IMG/VR virus record: IMGVR_UViG_3300020182_000079
Span: 1-39,053 of that record
Direction: 5' to 3' (one strand)
DNA length: 39,053 bases
Source of the DNA: a virus
In this document: piece after piece, positions 32,036 to 39,053 of the stretch
How positions within the stretch are numbered: position 1 is the first letter of the stretch
Layout of the letters: every line of letters starts with the position of its first letter
Program-made: the position numbers and the translations under genes
Notes under the pieces: generated by a model
Database searches by the model: none
The model's input: the letters and a program-made list of their open reading frames with translations, nothing else
What the model was told of the DNA's origin: nothing

Positions 32036-32593
32036 ATGAAATTAATAGGAATATCAGGATTAGCTAGGAGCGGGAAGGACTCGTTTTATGAAATGGCGGC
32101 AGAGCTATTAGAAAACATGGATATAGCTTCAAAAAGATACGCTTTCGCGGACTCACTAAAAGAGGAGTGCGACCAGCTATTAACCAATAATATCAACATA
32201 TCTGCATTCACAAGCGACGATAATGAAAAAAGAATCATAAGACCTCTTCTTGTTACTTATGGGACAGAAATACGCAGAAAATTAAACCCAAATTGCTGGA
32301 TAGAAAAAATACAAAGCTCAGTAAAAAAAGATATATCTCTAAATAAGGTTGTCTTTATTACCGACGTAAGATTTCCCAATGAACAGCAATGGGTTCACCG
32401 ATTAAAAGGAGAGTCGGTGCACGTAACCAGGAAAGGAATAAGCCCTCCCAACAGAGACGAAGAAGTCAACAACCCTATCTTGCTTAGGGGGTCCTCGCAT
32501 AGCATAAACTGGGGAGACTTTGATAAACAAAACATAGAGAAATCAAAAAAAGCAATCTCAGGAATAATGAAATCAATATTAAAAAAACCATAA
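32036..32593 (+). CDS. Deoxynucleoside monophosphate kinase
   Basis: A 185-aa P-loop kinase. The Walker A loop is at residues 8-16 (GLARSGKDS), followed by AFADSLKEE (substrate-binding helix), LVTYGTEIRRKLNPNCWIEKI, and VVFITDVRFPNEQQW, the signature of T4 gp1-type phage dNMP kinases. These phosphorylate dNMPs to dNDPs to supply phage DNA synthesis in the cytoplasm. The length is slightly shorter than T4 gp1 (241 aa) but complete. It starts 1 nt after the previous stop and 4 nt before the next gene; no Shine-Dalgarno is evident. Confidence 0.88.
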   Translation: MKLIGISGLARSGKDSFYEMAAELLENMDIASKRYAFADSLKEECDQLLTNNINISAFTSDDNEKRIIRPLLVTYGTEIRRKLNPNCWIEKIQSSVKKDISLNKVVFITDVRFPNEQQWVHRLKGESVHVTRKGISPPNRDEEVNNPILLRGSSHSINWGDFDKQNIEKSKKAISGIMKSILKKP

Positions 32594-32597
32594 AAAA

Positions 32598-33209
32598 ATG
32601 AACCTAACAGACGAACAATTGATCGAGAACATACGATCCGACAATAACACAGAGAGTAACCTAAACGAATTAATAGATAGGCATAGCGGAATATATCTAG
32701 ATATGGTAAACAATTACTCAAGTCCAGATAGTCCCTTCGCAAACTACGACGACTTAATTAACGACAAGCAGTATAAAATTTACTGCGCAGCGCTAAAATA
32801 CGACAAGAACAAAGGGGCGAAATTTAGCACTTACCTTGGCAACGAAACAAAATGGATGTGCTTAAATAATTACAACAAAAACAAGCGAAAACCGTCCTTC
32901 CACTCAGACCATCTAGAGAATATACCTGAAGATAAAGAAATGACAGAAAACTCAATATCAAGAAGCGTAAAGGAAGACTTATTTACCAAGGTCCTATCAA
33001 TAATATCAAGGCACCCGGATAAAAGAGTTGAAAAAATATTTAATATGCGTTATATAGTTGGACAGAAAAATAAAGTAATGCCATGGAAGGATGTAGGATC
33101 AAAAATGAAATTAAGCATACAGGGATGTATAAATATCCACAACTCAGTAGTTAATTATGTACAAGAAGAATTAAAACAAGAACTTAAAGGAGAATTAAAC
33201 TTTGAATAA
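32598..33209 (+). CDS. RNA polymerase sigma-like factor
   Basis: 203 aa. Residues 63-97 look like sigma region 2 (AALKYDKNKGAKFSTYLGNETKWMCLNNY), with the aromatic core and FSTYL helix that binds -10 DNA. Residues 158-188 look like region 4 (VMPWKDVGSKMKLSIQGCINIHNSV), a helix-turn-helix. The size is close to T4 gp55, the late-promoter sigma, and to small ECF-type factors. It could direct host polymerase to late promoters such as the GTGTA(A/T)T-containing sites in the right arm. It follows the dNMP kinase by 4 nt and overlaps the SSB start by 8 nt. Confidence 0.75.
   Translation: MNLTDEQLIENIRSDNNTESNLNELIDRHSGIYLDMVNNYSSPDSPFANYDDLINDKQYKIYCAALKYDKNKGAKFSTYLGNETKWMCLNNYNKNKRKPSFHSDHLENIPEDKEMTENSISRSVKEDLFTKVLSIISRHPDKRVEKIFNMRYIVGQKNKVMPWKDVGSKMKLSIQGCINIHNSVVNYVQEELKQELKGELNFE
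33187..33204 (+). promoter_or_regulatory. Shine-Dalgarno that fixes a TTG start for SSB
   Basis: AAGGAG (33187-33192), 9 nt, then TTG (33202-33204), inside the end of the sigma-like gene. The TTG overlaps the upstream stop as TTGAATAA. The OB-fold begins at once (NKFIGLGYLTRDP), so the TTG is the true start. The same TTGAATAA junction occurs at the gpL/gpK boundary (10324). Confidence 0.7.
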
Positions 33210-33585
33210 ATTTATAGGACTAGGGTATCTAACTAGAGATCCCGTATCAAAAACCACAAACAGCGGAAAGAACATATGCGAATTCGGAATAGCAATAAGC
33301 AACAAAGCATCGAACTCGGTGTTATTCATGGAGATCGAAACATGGAATAAGGTTGCAGAAAACTGCGGCAGATTTCTATCTAAAGGAAGAAGAGTTCTCG
33401 TCGAGGGAAGGTTGCAATTATCCACATGGACCTCCAGCGCAGGAGAAAAGAGAAGCAAAGTTTACTGCGTTGGAGATCTAGTAACCTTCCTAGAAAAGAG
33501 TGACGAACAACAACAAAACAACAAAGCAGACCAAGTCGCCGCAAAAATAATAGAAGAGGACGAATTCGCAGACATACCATTTTAA
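33202..33585 (+). CDS. ssb: Single-stranded DNA-binding protein (OB-fold SSB)
   Basis: 127 aa. Typical bacterial-type SSB layout: NKFIGLGYLTRDP (beta 1), NICEFGIAIS, VLFMEIETWNKVAENCGRFLSKGRRVLVEGRL (core with conserved Trp and the VEGRL strand), STWTSSAGEKRSKVYCV, then a Gln/Asn linker and the acidic tip DEFADIPF, which recruits partner proteins. It coats ssDNA during phage replication and recombination. It starts with TTG behind a good Shine-Dalgarno and ends 1 nt before the next gene. A second, unrelated-looking ssDNA-binding candidate with a similar tip lies at 27254-27832. Confidence 0.92.
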   Translation: MNKFIGLGYLTRDPVSKTTNSGKNICEFGIAISNKASNSVLFMEIETWNKVAENCGRFLSKGRRVLVEGRLQLSTWTSSAGEKRSKVYCVGDLVTFLEKSDEQQQNNKADQVAAKIIEEDEFADIPF

Positions 33586-33586
33586 T

Positions 33587-34642
33587 ATGAAAGACATAAT
33601 ATACAAAGGACCAATAAACTCGCTATCTTTCGGTAACGTTTCGTACAACCTACTAAAAGAAATATTTCGCGCAGATATGAACGCATCAGTTTTTCCCACC
33701 GGAAAAGTAGATGTTAGCGCGTTCTCAGAATCAGATACAGAATTTAGGGAATGGCTTGAAGACTCAGTAAACAATAGGTACAAAAAACTAAGCAAAAACT
33801 CCACAACTCTTCAAATGTGGCACCTAAACGGGTCCGAGAACAGAATATCCCCAAGGCAAATATTGTACACGTTCTACGAACTCGACGAGCCTACGGAGGC
33901 TGAACTAAATCTAGCGAAAATGCAAGATAAAACAGTATTCAGTAGTTCGTACGCGAGCAGTAAATTCCCAGGTAGCCATTTCGCTCCTCTAGGTTTTGAC
34001 GCAAGCTTCGAGAGGACAGGAAAGGCTTACATGAAGGATAAAATTCATTTTGGACTAATGGGCAAATTCGAGAAAAGAAAGCATACAGAAAAAATACTAA
34101 AGTGCTGGATAGATAAGTACGGAAACAACTACAACTACCAATTAACCTGCTGCATAAATAATCCGTTCTTCAAAACAGAGCAGATGGAGGCCCTAATAGC
34201 CAACATACTGCAAGGCAAAAGATATGGAAATATAAACTTCCTACCATTTCTTCCCCAAAACTCCCAAGTAAACGATTTTATCAACTCCATAGATATAGAT
34301 CTGGGAGGAATGAGTGGAGCCGAAGGGTGGAACCTACCGTCGTTCAATGCTTCTTGCTTAGGCAAGTGGAGCATAGTCCTAAACGCATCAAGCCATAAGG
34401 ATTGGGCGCAAGAGAACAATTCCATACTGGTAGAGCCCTCAGGGAAAGAGGAAATTTACGATAATATATTTTTCCAGAAAGGTTCCAAGTTTAATCAAGG
34501 CAACATCTACACGTTCAATGAAGCAGACTTAATAGAGGCTATGGAAAAAGCTGAATCTTTATGTAAGATAGAAAACAAAGAAGGAATAAATATGCAAGAT
34601 GAATTCACATACAAAAACACACTAGAGAGGATACTTGAATAA
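33587..34642 (+). CDS. GT4-like glycosyltransferase
   Basis: A 351-aa protein. The C-terminal half fits a GT-B glycosyltransferase: IHFGLMGKFEKRKHTEKILKCW (153-174), YNYQLTCCINNPF, INFLPFLPQNSQVNDFINSIDIDLGGMSGAEGWNLPSFNASCLGKWSIV, with E246 in the donor-binding loop (GMSGAEGWNLP). The N-terminal 150 residues look like an acceptor domain (SYNLLKEIFRADMNASVFPTGKVD). It may glycosylate virion proteins, DNA or host glycans; target unknown. It overlaps the next gene by one nucleotide (TAATG) and follows SSB, so it is expressed with replication genes. Confidence 0.75.
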   Translation: MKDIIYKGPINSLSFGNVSYNLLKEIFRADMNASVFPTGKVDVSAFSESDTEFREWLEDSVNNRYKKLSKNSTTLQMWHLNGSENRISPRQILYTFYELDEPTEAELNLAKMQDKTVFSSSYASSKFPGSHFAPLGFDASFERTGKAYMKDKIHFGLMGKFEKRKHTEKILKCWIDKYGNNYNYQLTCCINNPFFKTEQMEALIANILQGKRYGNINFLPFLPQNSQVNDFINSIDIDLGGMSGAEGWNLPSFNASCLGKWSIVLNASSHKDWAQENNSILVEPSGKEEIYDNIFFQKGSKFNQGNIYTFNEADLIEAMEKAESLCKIENKEGINMQDEFTYKNTLERILE

Positions 34643-34986
34643 TGCCATTATATACCTACGAACACCCAGAAAACGGAAAAACTTTAGACCTAGTCCAGTC
34701 AATGAACGAAGATCACATCTTCATCGACGACGAAGGAGTGAAGTGGAACAGGGTTTTTTACGCCCCGCAGGCCTCAATAGACTCGAAAATCGATGCGTTT
34801 GATAGTAAAGCCTTCAAAGACAGTACTGCAAATAAAAAAGGTTCCTACGGAGACTTAATAGATCAAAGTAAGGAGTTAAGCCAAGTAAGGAAAGACAAGG
34901 CCGGATACGACCCCATACAAGAAAAATATTTCAAGAACTACAAAGATAAAAGAAGAGGTGTCAAGCATCCCTTGGATAAGGGATAA
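34642..34986 (+). CDS. FmdB-like small phage protein lacking the zinc cysteines
   Basis: 114 aa. The N-terminus MPLYTYEHPENGKTLDLVQSM...GVKWNRVFYAP resembles FmdB-family zinc-ribbon proteins, but the CxxC pairs are absent (no cysteine at all). The C-terminal part (KKGSYGDLIDQSKELSQVRKDKAGYDPIQEKYFKNY and the final RGVKHPLDKG) is a stretch I recall from marine phage homologues. No known activity; possibly a structural or regulatory accessory of the neighbouring virion genes. It overlaps the glycosyltransferase stop by one nucleotide. Confidence 0.65.
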   Translation: MPLYTYEHPENGKTLDLVQSMNEDHIFIDDEGVKWNRVFYAPQASIDSKIDAFDSKAFKDSTANKKGSYGDLIDQSKELSQVRKDKAGYDPIQEKYFKNYKDKRRGVKHPLDKG

Positions 34987-34990
34987 AAAA

Positions 34991-34999
34991 AAGTGTAAT
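34991..34999 (+). promoter_or_regulatory. Candidate late-promoter element before virion gene
   Basis: AAGTGTAAT lies 11 nt before the ATG at 35011. Similar sequences stand before 36389 (AAGTGTATT) and 39005 (CTGTGTAAT). The repeated occurrence just upstream of structural-type genes suggests a site for the phage sigma-like factor. The motif is short and AT-rich, so chance remains a serious alternative. Confidence 0.35.
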
Positions 35000-35010
35000 C
35001 TATTCCTGTA

Positions 35011-35958
35011 ATGTCTAACGCAGGAAACTTTAAAAACAATCCGTTATATACGGATATAACAAAACTAGACCACCTCTCCCCTCAGCCTACCTTCGCCTAC
35101 AACTGGAATCAGGTAAGTGGTAGATGGGAACCTGCAGGCGGAGGCGGAGGCGGAGATGTATCTATAGGTAGCGGCGTAGTAGATATAGGAAACATTAACG
35201 AACTTATATCTGGACTATCAGGATCCATGAACGTAGGTTTGGGCGGAGACGCCGTGTCCGGACTACTGTCAAGTATTTCCTCGGGAATAGCTAATCAAAG
35301 CGGTGCCGTAATAAACATAGATAGAATTGACGCTCAGCCATGGAAGTTGATAACCAAGACTGTAAATCAAAAAATAGAGGAAGACTTCATACTTCTGGAA
35401 AATATACCAGACGAATCTAGATACGGAACCTATTCTGGCAATACCTACGGAGTAGATAGATCAGTTATGGATGACATATACAACACCCACTTTTCTAACG
35501 CGAGAACCAACTCAAGCAATCCAGAAACAGGTCACCCGAACTATTTTATCCACGAAGAAACTTCAAACCCAAACAGAAACCTCGACTTCCAGGGGGTGTT
35601 TCACACAGATACAGCCTATGGACTTAGGCAGGAAAATGAGAGAGCCAGTCCTATTAATTCTTACGAACTGAAAGATTTCTCTGAATTGTACGACAAAGGG
35701 CTAGCTGAGAGCGTTTTAATCTTCAACGAATCTCCGTACCCAATACAGTTTCATACAATAGATGAAACTTACGACAGCTCGAGAACTAGTGACCCAGAAA
35801 ATAACAACATAATGTTCTTATATCCAGACACGTCAGTGCAAATTAACAGCGACGAAGCTAGAAGAGTTTTTGTTAAAAGACAACATACGATATCTGGCTA
35901 TACAGTGAAATACACAGTAACATATAAAGAAACAGGAATAAGCGACATCGTTATATAG
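35011..35958 (+). CDS. Putative virion structural protein with Gly-rich linker
   Basis: A 315-aa protein. Residues 1-40 form an N-terminal anchor-like piece (NPLYTDITKLDHL), followed by a poly-Gly linker (GGGGGGDVSIGSGVVDIG), a helical/Ser-Gly segment to 105, then a beta-rich C-terminal domain (AQPWKLITKTVNQKIEEDFILLENIP; ESVLIFNESPYPIQFHTIDETYD; TVKYTVTYKETG). Proteins of this architecture adjoin fibre-like proteins in large marine phages. It has no enzymatic motif. A GTGTAAT-type element precedes it, and the next gene follows after 2 nt. Confidence 0.55.
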   Translation: MSNAGNFKNNPLYTDITKLDHLSPQPTFAYNWNQVSGRWEPAGGGGGGDVSIGSGVVDIGNINELISGLSGSMNVGLGGDAVSGLLSSISSGIANQSGAVINIDRIDAQPWKLITKTVNQKIEEDFILLENIPDESRYGTYSGNTYGVDRSVMDDIYNTHFSNARTNSSNPETGHPNYFIHEETSNPNRNLDFQGVFHTDTAYGLRQENERASPINSYELKDFSELYDKGLAESVLIFNESPYPIQFHTIDETYDSSRTSDPENNNIMFLYPDTSVQINSDEARRVFVKRQHTISGYTVKYTVTYKETGISDIVI

Positions 35959-35960
35959 TC

Positions 35961-36365
35961 ATGCAGTTTTTTGAAATCCAGAAACCCCTAAAAAGGGTCG
36001 GCACAGATAAGTATATAATCGGACAGGACGCAACGGCGCCCCAATTAACGCTCGACGGGTCAAACCTTCAAGTAAAAAACGTAGAAGCCACAGACGGGCT
36101 ATTTATTAGTGGTTTAAACTTCATAGAGTACCTCACTGGAGACTTCTCGTTCTTACAGAATATAGAAAACAATTATACCAACTCAAGACACGGACTCGGG
36201 GAAGCATTCGAGAAAGACGAAAACGGAGACTTGACCCCATCAAATTCCCCCCACATATCGGACACTATGTGGATATTAAGAAACGAAAACGACCTAGAAT
36301 TAAGATCCAACCACTGGAGGTATAATTCAGGGCCAGAAGCTTTTACCGAGGATATATCAATTTAA
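35961..36365 (+). CDS. Small putative virion-associated protein
   Basis: A 134-aa protein of unrecognised family. N-terminal FFEIQKPLKRVGTDKYIIG, middle ATDGLFISGLNFIEYLTGDFSFLQNIENNYT, and C-terminal TMWILRNENDLELRSNHWRYNSG. The phrase LFISGLN echoes LYIRDIE and GNFISGLTLAGVDI in the next protein, which suggests the two share an assembly element. It lies between two structural-type genes with 2 nt and 23 nt spacing. No membrane or catalytic motifs. Confidence 0.5.
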   Translation: MQFFEIQKPLKRVGTDKYIIGQDATAPQLTLDGSNLQVKNVEATDGLFISGLNFIEYLTGDFSFLQNIENNYTNSRHGLGEAFEKDENGDLTPSNSPHISDTMWILRNENDLELRSNHWRYNSGPEAFTEDISI

Positions 36366-36372
36366 TAATATA

Positions 36373-36381
36373 AAGTGTATT
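36373..36381 (+). promoter_or_regulatory. Candidate late-promoter element before large virion gene
   Basis: AAGTGTATT lies 7 nt before the ATG at 36389, followed by ATACATA. Close to the motifs at 34991 and 38988. With so short a distance to the ATG, transcription could start within a few bases of, or at, the start codon. Confidence 0.35.
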
Positions 36382-36388
36382 ATACATA

Positions 36389-38974
36389 ATGGCGACAAGG
36401 AATTTAGTACCAAGAAATAGCGGAGAAGGTAGCGTAGGTAGAGTAGAAAAAGCCTGGGCTACAGGGGTCTTCGACAACCTATATATTAGGGACATTGAAT
36501 TATCGATGGACCAAAACGTAAGAACTTCAGATAATGTTGAATTTGTAAGTGGAAACTTTATCAGCGGACTAACCCTAGCAGGGGTCGATATCACAGGCCT
36601 ACAATCAACAATAGATCAAGCCGCAGAGGTAGCTGCAGAGTTTTGCTTTTTCTCCAACGTCGAAAACAACATAGGAGTGGCAAGCAAAGATTATCACGCC
36701 ACACCAACGCAAGACACGTTTCTCTCAGGTTTCTCTGTAGCTAGCGCAGAAGACCTTAAGGTTTATTTCCAATGGGACGGGCCGAACGATGACTATATAG
36801 GTTCCGGATTTATAAACGGTCAACAAATTCCAATATCAAACATACAACAAGTAGGAAGTGGAACTAGAAGATTTATTGGATACATCGACAACCTAAACGC
36901 TACCGGACTAAACTTTATCACAGGAGAGGCCAATGGAAGACAAATCAAATTATCTGTTACAGAGCTAGGGGGAGGACCAACACCCACAAATATATCAATA
37001 GATGAAATTGGGAACGCGACCCCAAAACCCGGAGAGCTGCTGGGATCAACACACCTAAAAGAAGGCGACCAAATTAATATCTTCGTAGACTTCAATACAA
37101 ACGATGTAGATTTAATAAAGGTACATAATTTCGGGCTAGCCAAAGAAATAGATTTTGCAAATTATCAAATTCAAGACATCAACGGAACATTTAGAGCCAC
37201 AATACCCGTTGAAGTTTCTCCTCGAAACGGAAATCTGTCAGTTGCAATACAAGCTATAAACTCCTTCGGAAGTACCGGAGAGTTAAAAGAGTCCTCAGAT
37301 TTCAATAATAATAGTGGAGCTAGAGACTTGGACCAGGCCTACCCAATCATATCCGCAATTAGCCCGACCGATTACAACGGAAGGCAAGACGGCCTAAGAG
37401 AATCGGAGAACGCCTCTATAACAAACTCTATACTGAACTGGTCGGATGGAATAGATTTTATAGAGTATCAAGCGCTGACTTCAGAAATTTCAATACAAAA
37501 CCCACAATCCTTCGAGGCAGATAAGGCTGTAAGTTATGAAAACGGAATATTTAACAACGAAGACAATGTTCAAATTTTCGCCTCCAGAACCGCAAACGGA
37601 AGTACAGACACAGAAACACTCAAGGTTAAAATCGCAAACGGCCCAGTTATCACAGGCGTAGAGTTAAGTTCTAGCGCTCTGTCCGCCACAAGCCCAAACA
37701 TTATAGGTTCATCAGAAGTTAAAGCCGGAGACGTAGTTGAATCTAAGGTTTTCATTAAAGGGAACGGGGTTTCGATGAGCGATATATCAATCTCAGTATT
37801 AAATAGTGGAGCCTCAAACGGGCAGCAACAATCGTACTCGTCATCGTACGCAAAAACTCAGCTACCAGACGGAAGTTTTGAGTTTAACGTCCCAATTAAG
37901 ATTTACGGAGTATTAGGAAATCCATCGAGAGATGGAGCTCAAGCAATAACAGTAAAATGCAGAAACAACTTTCAAACACAGAGCGACGATTTTACCTCGA
38001 GCGAGTCAGTAATCCTGAACAACGGGATAATCCCCATTCTGTCGATAAACTCAGTGACATATCCAGGGTCACAGCAAGCTATAAAAAACGGCGACTCAGT
38101 AACCGTATTTAACAACGCAAGCAACTTTGACACAATATCTTACAGCTCTCCACAAGGACAATTACTCATACCTAATAGCTCGACATTCGAGAGCGAAAAA
38201 AGCATTAACTACTCAACTGGAGGATATAACGTAGAAGGGGACGGCGGCGTTAATAATTTAAAAATCGGTGCGACAAAATCATCCAACGGAGCCACAACAG
38301 AATCTTTTAAAATAGTAAATATCGCAAACTCGCCCCTTACCTTATCCATAAACAACCTAGCGCCATCTTTATCTAGCTCGCCTAATGGAGCATCTGACCA
38401 GTTTTATATGTCAAGCTCTCAATTAATGTTGTCAAACCCAACGTTATCCACAGATACCAACCAAACAAACCCCTCGAGCCTAAATCAAAATTCATCGGGA
38501 ACAGGCAAAAGCGACAACTCCTATACGATAACAGTATCTGATTCAGATACAAAAGGCACCTTCGCTTGGCAAGTATCTGCAACAAACCTTGCTAATATAA
38601 CAACAACATCAATATCATCAAGCCCAAACTATAAATTAGCCGGTTTTTCTCCCAGAACAATCTCCGCTTCGCCAAATAGCCTTGGTGCCGGACTAGCAGA
38701 TATAGGAACAACAGTTTCAAACCCAAATAACCTTACATTTGAAAATATATCCGAAGGCGGATCCGCACCAAGCGGAGGCACCGCCTATACATACCAGCCC
38801 TACTCGGATGGGGTACAATTAAACAATACCTACGATTTAAATAATAAATTCGCAGTATGCAATTCAAGCGGGGTAACCGACTCGGACGGAAATTATGTTT
38901 TTAATTTAGATAAATTAAACAGATCTGCCAATACATCCACATTAAATCCCGCTAGTTTCGTAATTTCTGAATAA
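36389..38974 (+). CDS. Large virion surface/fibre-type protein with repeated Ig-like domains
   Basis: 861 aa. Residues 1-60 (TRNLVPRNSGEGSVGR...WATGVFDNLYI) are a virion attachment-type N-terminus I recall from fibre proteins of large marine phages. Two related domains are visible: residues about 311-424 and 549-651. Both contain the pattern Y.G.Q..(L/I)..G(E/D), an F/Y..I.Y segment, an I.NP.SFE..K.V.Y..G.(F/Y)N block and a terminal A.SANGSTDTE.(L/F)K(I/V).(N/I)AN run. Residues 240-310 and 430-545 look like further Ig-like sandwiches, and the C-terminal 200 residues are Ser/Asn-rich. No transmembrane segment. Probably a projecting virion fibre or decoration protein. Confidence 0.65.
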   Translation: MATRNLVPRNSGEGSVGRVEKAWATGVFDNLYIRDIELSMDQNVRTSDNVEFVSGNFISGLTLAGVDITGLQSTIDQAAEVAAEFCFFSNVENNIGVASKDYHATPTQDTFLSGFSVASAEDLKVYFQWDGPNDDYIGSGFINGQQIPISNIQQVGSGTRRFIGYIDNLNATGLNFITGEANGRQIKLSVTELGGGPTPTNISIDEIGNATPKPGELLGSTHLKEGDQINIFVDFNTNDVDLIKVHNFGLAKEIDFANYQIQDINGTFRATIPVEVSPRNGNLSVAIQAINSFGSTGELKESSDFNNNSGARDLDQAYPIISAISPTDYNGRQDGLRESENASITNSILNWSDGIDFIEYQALTSEISIQNPQSFEADKAVSYENGIFNNEDNVQIFASRTANGSTDTETLKVKIANGPVITGVELSSSALSATSPNIIGSSEVKAGDVVESKVFIKGNGVSMSDISISVLNSGASNGQQQSYSSSYAKTQLPDGSFEFNVPIKIYGVLGNPSRDGAQAITVKCRNNFQTQSDDFTSSESVILNNGIIPILSINSVTYPGSQQAIKNGDSVTVFNNASNFDTISYSSPQGQLLIPNSSTFESEKSINYSTGGYNVEGDGGVNNLKIGATKSSNGATTESFKIVNIANSPLTLSINNLAPSLSSSPNGASDQFYMSSSQLMLSNPTLSTDTNQTNPSSLNQNSSGTGKSDNSYTITVSDSDTKGTFAWQVSATNLANITTTSISSSPNYKLAGFSPRTISASPNSLGAGLADIGTTVSNPNNLTFENISEGGSAPSGGTAYTYQPYSDGVQLNNTYDLNNKFAVCNSSGVTDSDGNYVFNLDKLNRSANTSTLNPASFVISE
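37320..38341 (+). repeat. Tandem-like Ig domain pair within the large fibre-type protein
   Basis: Two copies of a roughly 100-residue domain (37320-37660 and 38035-38341) share N-terminal Y(N/P)G(R/S)Q, an F(E).(E)K(A/S)(V/I)(S/N)Y run, and a final S(R/K)(T/S)(A/S)NG(S/A)T block. They are separated by a different Ig-like domain of about 120 residues. Seen by eye; extent is approximate. Confidence 0.5.
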
Positions 38975-38987
38975 ATATTGAAAATTG

Positions 38988-38996
38988 CTGTGTAAT
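38988..38996 (+). promoter_or_regulatory. Candidate late-promoter element before the last gene
   Basis: CTGTGTAAT lies 8 nt before the ATG at 39005, resembling the elements at 34991 and 36373. Weak by itself; included because three similar sites each stand just before a gene. Confidence 0.3.
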
Positions 38997-39004
38997 AAAA
39001 TGCA

Positions 39005-39053
39005 ATGAATATATTGCTTACTGCTAATTATAAAAACGGGTTATTCAGCAACG
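39005..39053 (+). CDS. Start of a further gene, cut by window edge (possible glycosyltransferase)
   Basis: An ATG at 39005 opens a frame to the edge of the window (MNILLTANYKNGLFSN, 16 codons). Starts of this kind (NILLTANY.NGLFSNG) occur in GT4-type glycosyltransferases of marine phages, but 16 residues are too few to decide. An upstream GTGTAAT element precedes it. Confidence 0.4.
   Translation, partial: MNILLTANYKNGLFSN

Overview
The window is a piece of a tailed double-stranded DNA phage (Caudoviricetes) with a lambda-type (siphovirus-like) tail module. No tRNA, integrase, terminase or capsid gene is visible. The dense, mostly overlapping genes, the AT-rich codon use and the mix of a lambda-like tail with genes familiar from large marine phages (dNMP kinase, sigma-like factor, FmdB-like protein, several glycosyltransferases) suggest an aquatic, probably marine phage. 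The LPS-type glycosyltransferases point to a Gram-negative host. Tryptophan/tyrosine-rich repeats in two tail proteins resemble C-terminal repeats I associate with marine Verrucomicrobia and Lentisphaerae, so a host from that group is possible but unproven.

Layout. (1) 1-23.4 kb, plus strand: tail genes in lambda order. These are the tape measure (H-like, cut by the left edge), two related minor tail proteins, a duplicated gpM-like protein, gpL-like, gpK-like (JAB protease only), and a gpI-gpJ fusion. Next comes a second large protein carrying the rest of a J-type fibre, then three small fibre-tip genes, two of which end in Peptidase_S74 intramolecular chaperone domains. (2) 23.4-31.6 kb, minus strand: two apparent transcription units. 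The promoter-proximal unit (31565 to 27906) encodes a small DNA-binding protein, a glycosyltransferase-like protein, a HAD-nucleotidyltransferase fusion, a GDPD-like protein and a WavE-like glycosyltransferase. The second unit (27832 to 23394) has its own sigma70-type promoter overlapping an 8-bp inverted repeat. It encodes a putative ssDNA-binding protein, a GT4 + DUF4214-like + GT9 fusion, the remaining half of GT9, and a conserved protein of unknown role. (3) 31.57-31.74 kb: a divergent control region. Both promoters place the transcription start at the ATG, so both mRNAs may be leaderless. (4) 31.7-39.05 kb, plus strand: a small conserved protein, dNMP kinase, sigma-like factor, OB-fold SSB, GT4-like glycosyltransferase, FmdB-like protein, three virion/fibre-type proteins and the start of a further gene.

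How it fits together. The left arm builds a siphovirus tail whose tip is rich in polysaccharide-binding-like modules. The central minus-strand block looks like a sugar-nucleotide and glycan module that could remodel the host surface, or decorate virions, while the tail is built to read surface glycans. The right arm supplies nucleotide metabolism, transcription switching and more virion surface proteins.

The most interesting points are these. Three reading-frame interruptions fall inside single domains (J, fibre repeat, GT9). An internal Shine-Dalgarno start sits inside the HAD-nucleotidyltransferase fusion. The divergent promoters look leaderless. The tape measure carries GYIPNFA-bounded cassettes with a possible nuclease-like insert. 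The tail carries host-like aromatic repeats. All function calls are from reading the sequence only; no database search was possible.
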